Assembly: GCF_001205715.1 (NCBI RefSeq)
Contig: NZ_AQQZ01000004.1
Span: 434,001 to 498,000 of the forward strand
DNA from: Pseudaestuariivita atlantica
Lineage (GTDB): Bacteria; Pseudomonadota; Alphaproteobacteria; Rhodobacterales; Rhodobacteraceae
Reading direction: 5' to 3'
Length of the DNA stretch: 64,000 nucleotides
Position 1 is the stretch's first letter. Every line of letters begins with the position of its first letter. Of this stretch, positions 19,687 to 27,980 are shown in pieces. Made by a program: the position numbers and the translations under genes. A model generated the notes under the pieces. That model saw only the letters and a list, made by a program, of their open reading frames with translations. It was not told where the DNA came from and did not search any database.

Positions 19687-20480
19687 TGACCCGCCTGATC
19701 CTGTCGCTTGGCCTGTTGCTTTCAGCGCTTGCCGCGCAGGCCGATACGGTGCGCATGGCGGTGACGACCTCCTTCCACAACTCCGGCCTCGCCGACGTGC
19801 TGCTGCCGGAAATCGCGCGCGATACCGGGATCGAGGTGCAGTTGCTGGTGGTCGGAACCGGGCAAGCCCTGCGCCTTGGCGCGGCGGGGGACGTGGACGC
19901 GGTTCTTGTCCATTCGCGCAGCGCTGAAGAGGCCTTTGTCGCCGCCGGGCACGGCACGCGCCGGGTGCCGCTGATGTATAACGATTTCATCCTCGTCGGC
20001 CCCGCCGCCGATCCCGCGGGCATCGCCGATACAGGCACCGCGGCAGAGGCCCTGACCCGCATCGCGACGGCAGGGGCGGCGTTTGTCAGCCGTGGCGATG
20101 ACAGCGGCACGCACAAGGCGGAACTGGCGCTTTGGTCCGCTGCCGGCATCGCGCCGGAAGGCGCGTGGTACAAACCGGTGGGTGCCGGGATGGGGGCCGC
20201 GCTCAATACCGCTTCGGGGCTCGATGCCTATGTCCTGTCGGACCGTGCAAGTTGGCTCAATTTCGGCAATCGCGGCGGGCTCGCGCTGCTGTTCGCCGGC
20301 GATCCCGCGCTGTTCAACCAGTATGCCTTCCTGCCCGTGAATGCCGAACGTCACCCCCATGTGCAGGCCGGTGCCGTCGCGCGACTTGAAAGCTGGCTGT
20401 TGTCGGACCGTGCGCGGGAGGTGATCGACGGCTACACGCTGGGGGGAGAGGCGCTGTTCGTCTACAACGCGGGCGAGTGA
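19683..20480 (+). CDS. tupA: tungstate ABC transporter substrate-binding protein
   Basis: Periplasmic binding protein of 265 residues with a Sec signal (about 1-20, cleaved near AAQAD). The oxyanion-binding motif expected as TTTS-x-x-x-SGL appears as VTTSFHNSGL, and SRGDDSGTHKAE is the second ligand loop of the family. Other landmarks are LVVGTGQALRLGAAGDVDAVLVHSR and MYNDFILVGP. It gives the transporter its tungstate (over molybdate) selectivity. Its presence suggests a tungsten-dependent enzyme, such as a formate dehydrogenase, elsewhere in the genome. Confidence 0.88.
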   Translation: MMTRLILSLGLLLSALAAQADTVRMAVTTSFHNSGLADVLLPEIARDTGIEVQLLVVGTGQALRLGAAGDVDAVLVHSRSAEEAFVAAGHGTRRVPLMYNDFILVGPAADPAGIADTGTAAEALTRIATAGAAFVSRGDDSGTHKAELALWSAAGIAPEGAWYKPVGAGMGAALNTASGLDAYVLSDRASWLNFGNRGGLALLFAGDPALFNQYAFLPVNAERHPHVQAGAVARLESWLLSDRAREVIDGYTLGGEALFVYNAGE

Positions 20481-20681
20481 TGCGGGCCGCAGCCTGACCC
20501 GCGTTTCGGCCCTCCCCGGTCACCGGATTGCCCGGCCCACTCTCCCAGGCTGCCGGGCCACCCGGCACCGGGGGAGGACCCCGCCGGCGATGGGCACCAG
20601 CGGATTCCCTTGTTCGCGGCAGGATCCAGGCCACCCGGCCCGAGGGGGAGCCGGGACAACCCGATCCTGCCCTCCTGCCCC
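20481..20681. other. GC-rich convergent intergenic region
   Basis: About 200 bp between the 3' ends of tupA and the fasciclin gene. Several GC-rich inverted repeats such as CCCGGC...GCCGGG are present and are probably terminators. No coding frame with support was seen. Confidence 0.5.
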
Positions 20682-21224
20682 TTATTTCGGGACAAGCACC
20701 GTATCGACGACGTGGATCACGCCGTTCGACTGTTTCACATCCGCGATGGTGACCTTCCCGGCATTGCCGCTTTCATCGAAGATATAGACGTTGCCGCCCA
20801 CGACCTTTGCCGACAGCGCGTCACCCGATACCGCGTTGAAATGGTAGAACCCGTCCTTCGACCGCTTGGTGGCGGCGATGATATCGGCGGCGGACCAGTT
20901 GCCCGACACCACGTGGGCCGTCAGCACCTTCTGCAGCAGCGCCTTGTTCTCGGGCTTCAGCAGCGTGTCGACGGTGCCTGCGGGCAGCGCGGCGAAGGCG
21001 TCGTTCACCGGGGCGAACACGGTGAAGGGGCCGGGGCCCTGCAGCGTCTCGACAAGGTCTGCGGCCTGCACGGCGGCAACCAGCGTGGTGTGATCGGCCG
21101 AGTTTACGGCGTTTTCCACGATGTTCTTCGTCTCGAACATCGGCGCGCCGCCGACATCGGGATTGGCGGCGTAAGAGGCCGAGGCGATCAGCGCGGCGAT
21201 GGCTGTCAGTTTCAGGGTCTTCAT
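20682..21224 (-). CDS. fasciclin (FAS1) domain secreted protein
   Basis: Protein of 180 residues: a Sec signal (about 1-21, ending ASYAAN) and a single FAS1 domain. Signature segments are GPGPFTVFAPVNDAFAALP (H1 region) and GVIHVVDTVLVPK (H2 region). FAS1 proteins act in adhesion or as stress-related extracellular proteins; no enzymatic role is known. The start MKTLKL is chosen because the longer frame to 21305 adds 27 residues in front of the signal. It diverges from apbC. Confidence 0.88.
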   Translation of the reverse strand: MKTLKLTAIAALIASASYAANPDVGGAPMFETKNIVENAVNSADHTTLVAAVQAADLVETLQGPGPFTVFAPVNDAFAALPAGTVDTLLKPENKALLQKVLTAHVVSGNWSAADIIAATKRSKDGFYHFNAVSGDALSAKVVGGNVYIFDESGNAGKVTIADVKQSNGVIHVVDTVLVPK

Positions 21225-21399
21225 GGGTGTCTCTCCCTTGCATGTGTCCGGCGGGATGCCGGCTCGATGTCCGAAGCCACGCGGCGGGGTGCGCAAAAGT
21301 TTCAAACGGTCCCTGCGAATTGTCCGTCCTTCGCGCCTTTGCCATTGCCGCGCCCCGGATCAGCGCCTAACTGCAAGGCGACAAGCGAAGGGGAGTTTC

Positions 21400-22467
21400 A
21401 TGGCTGCAACCCGCGAGGACGTGATGGCCGCGCTGGCGCGGATCACCCTGCCGAACGGCACCGATCTGGCCGCGTCAGGACTTGTGCGCGCGCTGGGCGT
21501 CGATGGCGGTGCGGTGCGCTTCGTGCTGGAAATCGACCCCAAGACCGCCGAGGCGATGAAACCCGTCCGCGACGCCGCCGAAGCCGCCGTGGCGCAGCTG
21601 CCCGGCGTCACGTCCGTCTCTGCCGTGATGACGGCACACGAGGCAAAGGCCCCGCCGCCCGACCTGAAGCCACGCAAGGCCGCGGCACACCAGGCCGGTC
21701 CGCAGGCGCTGCCCGGCGTGGCGACGATCATCGCCGTTGCCTCGGGCAAGGGCGGGGTGGGCAAGTCGACCGTTTCGGCCAACCTTGCCGCCGCGCTGAC
21801 CCAGCAGGGCAAGCGCGTCGGCCTTCTGGATGCCGATGTCTATGGCCCCTCGCAGCCCCAGATGTTCGGCGTGCGTGGGCGCCCCGCGTCACCCGATGGC
21901 AAACGTATCCTGCCGCTCAAGGGCCATGGCGTCACGCTCATGTCCATCGGCTTCATGCTGCCCGAAGGCGAGGCGGTGATCTGGCGCGGTCCGATGCTGA
22001 TCAGCGCGCTGCAACAGATGCTGCTGCAGGTGGAATGGGGGGAGCTTGACGTGCTGCTGGTCGACCTGCCGCCCGGCACCGGCGACGTGCCCATGACGCT
22101 GGCGCAGAAATCCGAACTGAAGGGCGCGGTGATCGTATCGACCCCTCAGGACATCGCGCTGGACGACGCGCGCAAGGGCGTGACCATGTTCAACAAGCTG
22201 AACGTGCCGGTCCTCGGCGTGATCGAGAACATGTCGACCCATGTCTGTTCCAACTGTGGGCATGAAGAGCACATCTTTGGCCACGGTGGTGCCGTGCGCG
22301 AAGCCGCCGCCATGGGTGTTCCCGTGCTGGCCGAGGTGCCGCTTGCGATGGGTGTCCGCACGGCGGGTGATGCTGGTGAGCCGGTTGTTCTGTCCGCCCC
22401 CGACAGTGCCGAGGCGCAGGCGTTCAACCGCGCCGCGAAAGCGTTGATCGACGCGGGCCACGTCTAG
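21400..22467 (+). CDS. apbC: Mrp/ApbC/NBP35-type iron-sulfur carrier P-loop ATPase
   Basis: Cytoplasmic ATPase of 355 residues that binds and passes on [4Fe-4S] clusters. An N-terminal DUF59/MIP18-like domain (about 1-80) is followed by the deviant Walker A GKGGVGKST (about 116-124), DADVYGPSQP, and the cluster-binding C-x-x-C in VCSNCGHEEH. A GGGAG site precedes the ATG. It shares a promoter region with the divergent fasciclin gene and converges with trhO. Confidence 0.9.
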   Translation: MAATREDVMAALARITLPNGTDLAASGLVRALGVDGGAVRFVLEIDPKTAEAMKPVRDAAEAAVAQLPGVTSVSAVMTAHEAKAPPPDLKPRKAAAHQAGPQALPGVATIIAVASGKGGVGKSTVSANLAAALTQQGKRVGLLDADVYGPSQPQMFGVRGRPASPDGKRILPLKGHGVTLMSIGFMLPEGEAVIWRGPMLISALQQMLLQVEWGELDVLLVDLPPGTGDVPMTLAQKSELKGAVIVSTPQDIALDDARKGVTMFNKLNVPVLGVIENMSTHVCSNCGHEEHIFGHGGAVREAAAMGVPVLAEVPLAMGVRTAGDAGEPVVLSAPDSAEAQAFNRAAKALIDAGHV

Positions 22468-22482
22468 GACCCGCCGACTCTT

Positions 22483-23379
22483 TCACATGTGCGTGGTGCC
22501 GCGCTTTGCGGCGAGCGCGATCTGTTTCTGACGTTCGCGGAACCGGGCCTTGTCGTCCTCGGTCTTCTCGCCGGCGCAATGGTGGCAGGTCACGCCTTCC
22601 TCGTATTCCGGGCGGTCGCGGTCCTCGGGAAGGATCGGGCGGCGACAGGCATGGCACAACAGGTGCGGCCCTTCTTCCAGCCCATGCCCTACCGACACGC
22701 GCTGATCGAAGACAAAGCACTCCCCGTCCCACGTGGACGCCTCCTGCGGCACCTCTTCAAGGTATTTCAGGATGCCGCCCTTGAGGTGGAACACGTCCTC
22801 CACCCCCTCGCCGATCAGGTAGTTGGTGGATTTCTCGCACCGGATACCGCCGGTGCAGAACATCGCGATCTTCTTGCCCGCGAACCGCGCCTTGTTGGCG
22901 GCCCACCATTCGGGGAACTCGCCAAAGCTCTTGGTTTGCGGGTCGATCGAGCCCCGGAACGATCCGATCGCGACCTCGTAATCGTTGCGGGTGTCGATCA
23001 CGGCCACGTCGTCGCGTTCGATCAGCGCGTTCCAATCCTGTGCCTCGACGTAGGTGCCCGTGCCTTCGGCCGGGCGCACCTGCGGCTGGCCCATTGTCAC
23101 GATCTCTCGCTTCAGGCGCACTTTCATCCGGCGAAAGGGCGGGACGGTGGCTGTGCTTTCCTTCCACTCCAGCCCCGCGCAACCCGGCATGGACTGCACA
23201 TGCGCCAGCACCCTGTCCAGCCCCTCGCGGGGGCCCGCGATGGTGCCGTTGATCCCTTCACCTGCCAGCAAAAGCGTTCCGGTCACGCCCGCCTCTTCGC
23301 ACAGCGCCAAAAGCGGCCCCTGCAAGGCAGCCGGGTCGTCGAAGGTGGTGAAGTGATAAAGAGCAGCAATGTGGAACAT
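22483..23379 (-). CDS. trhO: tRNA uridine(34) hydroxylase (rhodanese-related)
   Basis: Oxygen-dependent enzyme that makes 5-hydroxyuridine at the wobble position of tRNAs. The 298-residue protein has an N-terminal acylphosphatase-like domain, a rhodanese domain with the active-site loop MFCTGGIRCEKS, and a C-terminal cysteine-rich segment (LLCHACRRPI and VTCHHCAG, two CxxC pairs). The start MFHIAALYHF matches the family; a frame to 23415 adds an unlikely basic leader. Confidence 0.9.
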   Translation of the reverse strand: MFHIAALYHFTTFDDPAALQGPLLALCEEAGVTGTLLLAGEGINGTIAGPREGLDRVLAHVQSMPGCAGLEWKESTATVPPFRRMKVRLKREIVTMGQPQVRPAEGTGTYVEAQDWNALIERDDVAVIDTRNDYEVAIGSFRGSIDPQTKSFGEFPEWWAANKARFAGKKIAMFCTGGIRCEKSTNYLIGEGVEDVFHLKGGILKYLEEVPQEASTWDGECFVFDQRVSVGHGLEEGPHLLCHACRRPILPEDRDRPEYEEGVTCHHCAGEKTEDDKARFRERQKQIALAAKRGTTHM

Positions 23380-23468
23380 GCGCCGCCACATAAGCGCCCG
23401 CGCGCGGTGCCGCAAGCTTGACCCTCCCCGCGCGCCCGCCTACGCCAAGGACAAAGCCGGAGGCCGCC

Positions 23469-24077
23469 ATGACCGATCACACCGCCCTTCTCGTCATCGA
23501 CGTTCAGAACGATTTCTGCCCCGGCGGCGCGCTGGCCGTGGCCGATGGCGACGCCGTCGTGCCCCGCATCAACGCGATGCTCGGCGACTACCCCGTGCGG
23601 GTCTTCACGCAGGACTGGCACCCGGCCGATCACAGCTCCTTCGCGTCCCAGCACGAGGGCCTTGATCCGTTCCAGACGGTCGAGATGCCCTACGGCACGC
23701 AGGTCCTCTGGCCCGACCATTGCGTGCAGGGCAGCGACGGCGCCGCGTTCCACGCGGACCTGCACACCGACCCGGCGGACATGGTGATCCGCAAGGGGTT
23801 CCGGCGCGGGATCGACAGCTATTCCGCCTTCTTCGAAAACGACCGGACCACGCCCACGGGGCTGGAAGGCTACCTGCGCACCCGTGGCGTGCGCGACGTG
23901 GTCCTTGCCGGTCTCGCCACCGATTTCTGCGTCGCCTACTCCGCGCTCGATGCCGCTCGCCTTGGGTTCGGCACCACCGTCCTGCTCGACGCCTGCCGCG
24001 CCATCGACCTCGACGGCTCCCTTGCTTCGGCCCTCGACCAGATGCGCGGGGCGGGGGTGGTGTTGCAGGGCGGCTGA
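23469..24077 (+). CDS. pncA: nicotinamidase
   Basis: Converts nicotinamide to nicotinate in NAD salvage. The 202-residue isochorismatase-fold protein shows the catalytic aspartate in VIDVQNDFCPGGAL, the metal-binding set DWHPADHSSF, the lysine in VIRKGF and the nucleophilic cysteine in LATDFCVAYSA. A GGAGG ribosome binding site lies directly upstream of the ATG. pncB, the next enzyme of the route, follows after 82 bp on the same strand. Confidence 0.93.
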   Translation: MTDHTALLVIDVQNDFCPGGALAVADGDAVVPRINAMLGDYPVRVFTQDWHPADHSSFASQHEGLDPFQTVEMPYGTQVLWPDHCVQGSDGAAFHADLHTDPADMVIRKGFRRGIDSYSAFFENDRTTPTGLEGYLRTRGVRDVVLAGLATDFCVAYSALDAARLGFGTTVLLDACRAIDLDGSLASALDQMRGAGVVLQGG

Positions 24078-24159
24078 CCGCGCTCGCGGAATAGGACTTG
24101 GCCCCATCCGCGCCCCTGTCGTACACAACGCCGGCTGATACCGCGCTGGAGGGACGGCC

Positions 24160-25449
24160 TTGGACATCGCAACCCGCGTCTGGAACCACAAGTGGAGGAT
24201 CGATCCGATCGTGCGGTCGTTGATCGATACGGACTTCTACAAGCTGCTGATGTGCCAGTCGGTGTTCCGCAACAAGCCAGACACGCAGGTCACGTTCTCG
24301 CTGATCAACCGGTCCAAACACGTGCCCCTTGCCGACCTGATCGACGAGGGCGAATTGCGGGAACAGCTGGATCACATCCGCTCCCTGTCGCTCAGCCGGG
24401 GCGAGTCCACCTGGCTGCGCGGCAACACGTTCTACGGCAAGCGGCAGATGTTCCGGCCCGATTTCATGGAATGGTTCGAAAACCTGCGCCTGCCGCCCTA
24501 TCACCTTGAACGGGTGGGCGATCAGTACGAGCTGACCTTCGAAGGCAGCTGGCCCGAGGTCATGCTGTGGGAAATACCCGCCCTTGCCGTGCTGATGGAG
24601 TTGCGCGGACGCGCAGTTCTGAACGAGCTTGGACGGTTCGAATTGCAGGTGCTGTACGCCCGCGCCATGACCAAGCTGTGGGAAAAGATCGAACGGTTGC
24701 GCGACCTCGAAGGCTTGCGGTTGGCTGATTTCGGGACCCGCCGTCGGCACTCGTTCCTGTGGCAGGACTGGTGCGTGCAGGCGATGCTTGAAGGGCTGGG
24801 CGAAGCGTTTGTCGGGACGTCCAACTGCCTGATCGCCAAGAACCGCGATGTGGAGGCGATCGGCACCAACGCGCACGAACTGCCCATGGTCTATGCCGCG
24901 CTTGCGCCCGACGACCTGGCGCTGCGCCACGCGCCTTACGAGGTTCTGGCCGACTGGCATGAGGAACACGACGGCAACCTGCGCATCATCCTGCCCGACA
25001 CCTACGGCACGCAGGGTTTCCTGGACGAGGCACCGGACTGGCTGGCGGGCTGGACGGGCATCCGCATCGACAGCGGCGACCCGGCGACGGGCGCGGAAAC
25101 CGCGATCCGCTGGTGGCAGGAGCGGGGGGAGGACCCGACCGAGAAGCTCGTCATTTTCTCGGACGGGCTGGACGTCGAAAAGATCATCGAACTGCACAAC
25201 CGGTTCGCGGGCCGGGTGCGCGTGTCCTTCGGGTGGGGCACGCTTTTGACCAACGATTTCCGTGGGTTGGTGCCCGGTGACGCGCTTGCCCCGTTCTCGC
25301 TGGTGTGCAAGGCGGTGTCGGCGGATGGCCGCGCCACGGTCAAGCTGTCGGACAACCCCGAAAAGGCGATGGGCCCTGAAGACGAGGTCGCGCGGTACAA
25401 ACGCGTCTTCGGCGTCGGCGCTCAGGACCGGATCGCCGTCGAGGTCTGA
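24160..25449 (+). CDS. pncB: nicotinate phosphoribosyltransferase
   Basis: Joins nicotinate to PRPP with ATP to form nicotinate mononucleotide, the step after PncA. The protein has 429 residues and starts with TTG, chosen because a GGAGGG site is just upstream and the next in-frame methionine is too far inside. Landmarks are the [13 protein letters not shown]-terminus, the FGTRRRHS segment, the catalytic histidine region [11 protein letters not shown] and IRIDSGDP. It ends 2 bp from the convergent mvaA gene. Confidence 0.93.
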   Translation: MDIATRVWNHKWRIDPIVRSLIDTDFYKLLMCQSVFRNKPDTQVTFSLINRSKHVPLADLIDEGELREQLDHIRSLSLSRGESTWLRGNTFYGKRQMFRPDFMEWFENLRLPPYHLERVGDQYELTFEGSWPEVMLWEIPALAVLMELRGRAVLNELGRFELQVLYARAMTKLWEKIERLRDLEGLRLADFGTRRRHSFLWQDWCVQAMLEGLGEAFVGTSNCLIAKNRDVEAIGTNAHELPMVYAALAPDDLALRHAPYEVLADWHEEHDGNLRIILPDTYGTQGFLDEAPDWLAGWTGIRIDSGDPATGAETAIRWWQERGEDPTEKLVIFSDGLDVEKIIELHNRFAGRVRVSFGWGTLLTNDFRGLVPGDALAPFSLVCKAVSADGRATVKLSDNPEKAMGPEDEVARYKRVFGVGAQDRIAVEV

Positions 25450-25451
25450 TT

Positions 25452-26732
25452 TCAGTCTTTCAGCAGCGCCTGCGCGCGGGCGACGGTGATCGGTCCGTCG
25501 CCGGCCGCCAGCGCCTTGGCCACACGGTCGACATCGGCACCTTCGGCCCCTGCCGTGATCGCGATGTTGCGGGCGTGAAGGGCCATGTGGCCGCGCTGGA
25601 TGCCCTCGGTGGCGAGCGCGCGCAGGGCGGCCATGTTCTGGGCGAGGCCGAGGCAGGCGGCGATCATGGCGAGTTCTCCCGCGCTGCTGACATCCAGTAC
25701 CTTCAGCACCGCCTGCGCGGCGGGGTGGGTGCGGGTGGCGCCGCCGACGAGGCCGAGCGCCATGGGCAACTCGATCCGCCCGACCAGCACACCTTCGTCG
25801 TCCCGCTCCCATGTCGTCAGCGCGGTGTAACGCCCTGATCTTGCGGCAAAAGCGTGGGCTCCCGCCTCGATCGCGCGCCAGTCGTTGCCGGTGGCGACGA
25901 CCAGCGGGTCGATGCCGTTCATGATGCCCTTGTTATGGGTCGCGGCGCGGTAGGGATCGACGATGGCGAAGGCTCCGGCCTCCACGATGCCCCGTGCCAC
26001 GTCCTCGCCTCGCAGCGCGTCGGTGGTCAGCGCCTCGGGCGTGACCCGCAGGCTGGCGCGGGCGAGGCGTTTGTCGGCGAGGTTCGACAGGATGCGGAGG
26101 CGGACGGTGCCGCCGGTCAGGTCCTCGATCCGGGGGGCGAGGGTTTCGGCCATGGTGTTGACCGAGTTCGCGCCCATCGCGTCGCGCACGTCGACCAGCA
26201 GGTGCAGAACCAGCATGGGGCCGACAGGCGTGTCGGGGAAGCGGTGCACCTCGATCCCGCGACAGCCGCCGCCCAGTTCGACCAGAACGGGGTCGCAAGC
26301 ATCTGTTTTTGAACGAATTTCTGCCTCCGCCTCGGTCAGCGCACGGCTCGCCGCATCAAGGTCGGAAACGCCCAGAATCTGGACCTGAGCCCGCATGACG
26401 GGCGGGTCGGCGTCGGCGGTGAAGCCGCCGCAGGAGCGCACGATCCGGGCCATGTAGGAGGCGGCGGCGACGACAGAGGGCTCTTCGACCGCCATGGGGA
26501 TCAGCACGTCGCGTCCGTTGATCCGGAAGTTGGTGGCGACGCCCATGGGCAGTTCGAACGTGCCGATCACGTTCTCGATCATGCCGTCCGCGACCGGCAG
26601 GGGCAGGGCGGATCCGGCGAGGCGGGCGGCCATGTCTGCATCCAGCCCGGCGGCGTCGGCCACCGCTTCGCGGCGGGCGTCGGGGGACAGGTTGCGCATC
26701 CCGGCGATACGGGAGGTGGGGGTTCTGGTCAT
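25452..26732 (-). CDS. mvaA: class II hydroxymethylglutaryl-CoA reductase
   Basis: Interconverts mevalonate and HMG-CoA. The 426-residue protein keeps all four catalytic residues of the Pseudomonas mevalonii enzyme at the same numbers: E83, K267 (in [11 protein letters not shown]), D283 and H381 (in GHMALHARN). The length is near the 428 of that enzyme, and there is no membrane domain. No mevalonate kinase, HMG-CoA synthase or lyase is adjacent, so a catabolic (mevalonate-using) or alternative role is possible. The organism's main isoprenoid route cannot be read from this window. Confidence 0.92.
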   Translation of the reverse strand: MTRTPTSRIAGMRNLSPDARREAVADAAGLDADMAARLAGSALPLPVADGMIENVIGTFELPMGVATNFRINGRDVLIPMAVEEPSVVAAASYMARIVRSCGGFTADADPPVMRAQVQILGVSDLDAASRALTEAEAEIRSKTDACDPVLVELGGGCRGIEVHRFPDTPVGPMLVLHLLVDVRDAMGANSVNTMAETLAPRIEDLTGGTVRLRILSNLADKRLARASLRVTPEALTTDALRGEDVARGIVEAGAFAIVDPYRAATHNKGIMNGIDPLVVATGNDWRAIEAGAHAFAARSGRYTALTTWERDDEGVLVGRIELPMALGLVGGATRTHPAAQAVLKVLDVSSAGELAMIAACLGLAQNMAALRALATEGIQRGHMALHARNIAITAGAEGADVDRVAKALAAGDGPITVARAQALLKD

Positions 26733-26769
26733 CTGTCCTGTCTCTCCTCCCGGTCCGCGACACGCCTGA

Positions 26770-27186
26770 TCACGGATCGACCTTTCCGCGCAACGTCTTG
26801 ATTTCGCTCCGCTCTTTCTTGGCCTTGATGCGCCGTTCGATCGAGCCGCGGGTGGGCTTGGTCCGTATCCTCTTTTTCGGGGCGACCGTCGCGCGGCGGA
26901 TCAGTTCGGCCAGCCGGTCGCGCGCGATGTCGCGGTTGCGGGCCTGATGGCGTGTTTCGTCCACCTGGATCACGACCGCGCCGTCCTTGGTCCAGCGACG
27001 CCCGGCAAGCCGTTTCAGACGGGCCTTCACGGGTTGGGGCAGGTTGGGCGACCGGGCGGCTTCGAACCGCAACTCGACGGCGCTGGCGACCTTGTTCACG
27101 TTCTGCCCGCCGGGACCCGAGGCGCGCACGAACTGTTCGGTCAGTTCCCAGTCCTCGATCGTGATCTGGTCGGTCACCCGCAGCAT
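26770..27186 (-). CDS. arfB: alternative ribosome-rescue factor / peptidyl-tRNA hydrolase ArfB
   Basis: Releases peptides from stalled ribosomes. The 138-residue protein has the GGQ motif in [12 protein letters not shown] and a lysine/arginine-rich C-terminal tail that enters the empty mRNA channel. It is a backup to trans-translation, whose SmpB is also encoded in this window. The start MLRVTDQ is preferred over a frame to 27222 that runs into the TGTACA inverted repeats; those repeats would then be the operator or promoter region. Confidence 0.9.
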   Translation of the reverse strand: MLRVTDQITIEDWELTEQFVRASGPGGQNVNKVASAVELRFEAARSPNLPQPVKARLKRLAGRRWTKDGAVVIQVDETRHQARNRDIARDRLAELIRRATVAPKKRIRTKPTRGSIERRIKAKKERSEIKTLRGKVDP

Positions 27187-27200
27187 TCCGCGCCCCTGTT

Positions 27201-27241
27201 TTGTACAATTTGTACAGTTCACCCCTGCAAACTGTACAAAT
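27201..27241. promoter_or_regulatory. TGTACA inverted-repeat operator upstream of arfB
   Basis: Three TGTACA hexamers lie at 27202-27207, 27211-27216 and 27233-27238. The last two form an inverted repeat with 12-bp arms (ATTTGTACAGTT and AACTGTACAAAT) separated by about 9 bp. The first hexamer is itself in an 8-bp palindrome, TTGTACAA. The AT-rich block stands out in a GC-rich genome and sits just upstream of arfB, so it may be a repressor or activator site. The regulator is unknown. Confidence 0.6.
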
Positions 27242-27262
27242 AGCTCGGCGCGGCGAAAAGCG

Positions 27263-27673
27263 TTAGCGTTGCACCGTCTGAAGGTAGGCCACCAGCGCCA
27301 GCAAATCCGCCGGAACGGGCAGGCCGGTGCCTTCGGGCGTTTCGATGATCACGGTCGGGCCAAGGCCCGAGGCGCCGAATTCCGGCATGGCCGATACGGC
27401 ATCTTCATCCGTCGTGTAGCCGTCGATCTTCCCCATCACGCGGAAGGTGGGGAAGGTGCCGCCATTGCGCCGGGCGAGCGTGGTGAGGTCGGGCGGGGCC
27501 TGCCCCAGCCCCAGCGATTCCGGTCCGCCGCCGCGCGCGTCCCTGCCGTGGCAGGCGGCGCAGTTTTCGGCGAAGAGCCGTTCGCCACGCGCCGCGTCGA
27601 TCCGGGGTTCGGGGGTCAGCGCGCATCCGGCGGTGAAAAGCGCCATCGCGGCGGTCAGGGTGATTTTCTGCAT
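27263..27673 (-). CDS. lipoprotein c-type cytochrome
   Basis: Protein of 136 residues. A lipobox ending in cysteine 17 (FTAGC) suggests a membrane-anchored periplasmic lipoprotein. The heme c site is CAACH (38-42), and M96 in SAMPEFG is the likely distal ligand. It is a small class I monoheme cytochrome whose redox partner is not indicated by neighbours. An FNR-type box lies 51 bp upstream of the start, so low-oxygen induction is likely. Confidence 0.88.
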   Translation of the reverse strand: MQKITLTAAMALFTAGCALTPEPRIDAARGERLFAENCAACHGRDARGGGPESLGLGQAPPDLTTLARRNGGTFPTFRVMGKIDGYTTDEDAVSAMPEFGASGLGPTVIIETPEGTGLPVPADLLALVAYLQTVQR

Positions 27674-27723
27674 CTGCCTCTCCTCGTCTGGTCACAGGGT
27701 GGCAGGCGCGGGACGGGGCCGCC

Positions 27724-27737
27724 TTGATCTGGCTCAA
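27724..27737. promoter_or_regulatory. FNR/FnrL-type binding site upstream of cytochrome c
   Basis: TTGATCTGGCTCAA fits TTGA-N6-TCAA, the box used by FnrL and related CRP/FNR regulators in Rhodobacterales. It is 51 bp upstream of the cytochrome start, a normal distance for activation. It also lies just after the terminator of the upstream RNA element. Confidence 0.75.
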
Positions 27738-27749
27738 GGTGCGGGCACG

Positions 27750-27783
27750 AAAAAAGGGCCACTCCGGCGATGGAGCGGCCCTT
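27750..27783 (-). terminator. strong intrinsic terminator
   Basis: On the minus strand AAGGGCCGCTCC-ATCGCC-GGAGTGGCCCTT forms a 12-bp stem with one G-T pair, followed by a run of six T in all. It ends the transcript that contains the 18-codon frame at 27853-27909. Confidence 0.85.
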
Positions 27784-27852
27784 TCGAAAGTCCGGAGGTG
27801 GGGCCGGTTAGGCTCTCACCAAGTCAGGGTGTTTCGCACCCGCGGGGTTGCC

Positions 27853-27909
27853 CTAGAGGCGGACCTCCTGACCTGTTCCGACACCTCTCTCCAACATCTT
27901 TCTCGACAC
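27853..27909 (-). CDS. 18-residue small protein or leader peptide
   Basis: GTG start at 27909 and TAG stop at 27855-27853; product MSRKMLERGVGTGQEVRL. The binding site is unusually long: it is complementary to 18 nt of the 16S rRNA 3' end, with GGAGG 7 nt before GTG. The peptide is basic and soluble. A frame reaching back to 28065 in phase would run into the end of the transporter gene, so the short form is preferred. Function unknown; it could be a regulatory leader or simply a highly translated microprotein. Confidence 0.5.
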   Translation of the reverse strand: MSRKMLERGVGTGQEVRL

Positions 27910-27980
27910 TGGATCACCTCCTTTCTGAATGTTTCGCCTGACCGAATCGTTGCATGGAATTCCGGGCAGGCCAAACGAAA

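Larger units (their letters stand above)
27750..27926 (-). ncRNA. candidate structured RNA with full-length 16S-complementary ribosome binding site
   Basis: The element runs on the minus strand between the queuosine-transporter stop and the cytochrome gene. It begins with AGAAAGGAGGTGATCCAG, the exact complement of the last 18 nt of alphaproteobacterial 16S rRNA, goes through an 18-codon frame, then a GGGTG-CGAAA-CACCC hairpin, an anti-Shine-Dalgarno-like CCACCTCC (27801-27794), and the terminator. The CACCTCC could pair with the GGAGGTG of the binding site. It may be a leader for the cytochrome gene or an independent small RNA/small-protein gene. I do not recognise it as a named family. Confidence 0.5.

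Noticed and set aside
20520-20640. Cobalamin-riboswitch-like AAGGGAA and GGTG blocks on the minus strand
   Set aside because: The later conserved parts (GCCACTG and the final CAGGAGACCTGCC-type block) are missing, and no minus-strand gene lies downstream to be controlled.
27909-27928. Fragment of a real 16S rRNA gene on the plus strand
   Set aside because: Only the last 18 nt match; the preceding 16S sequence and the following spacer are absent, so it is a complementary site or mimic and not an rRNA gene.
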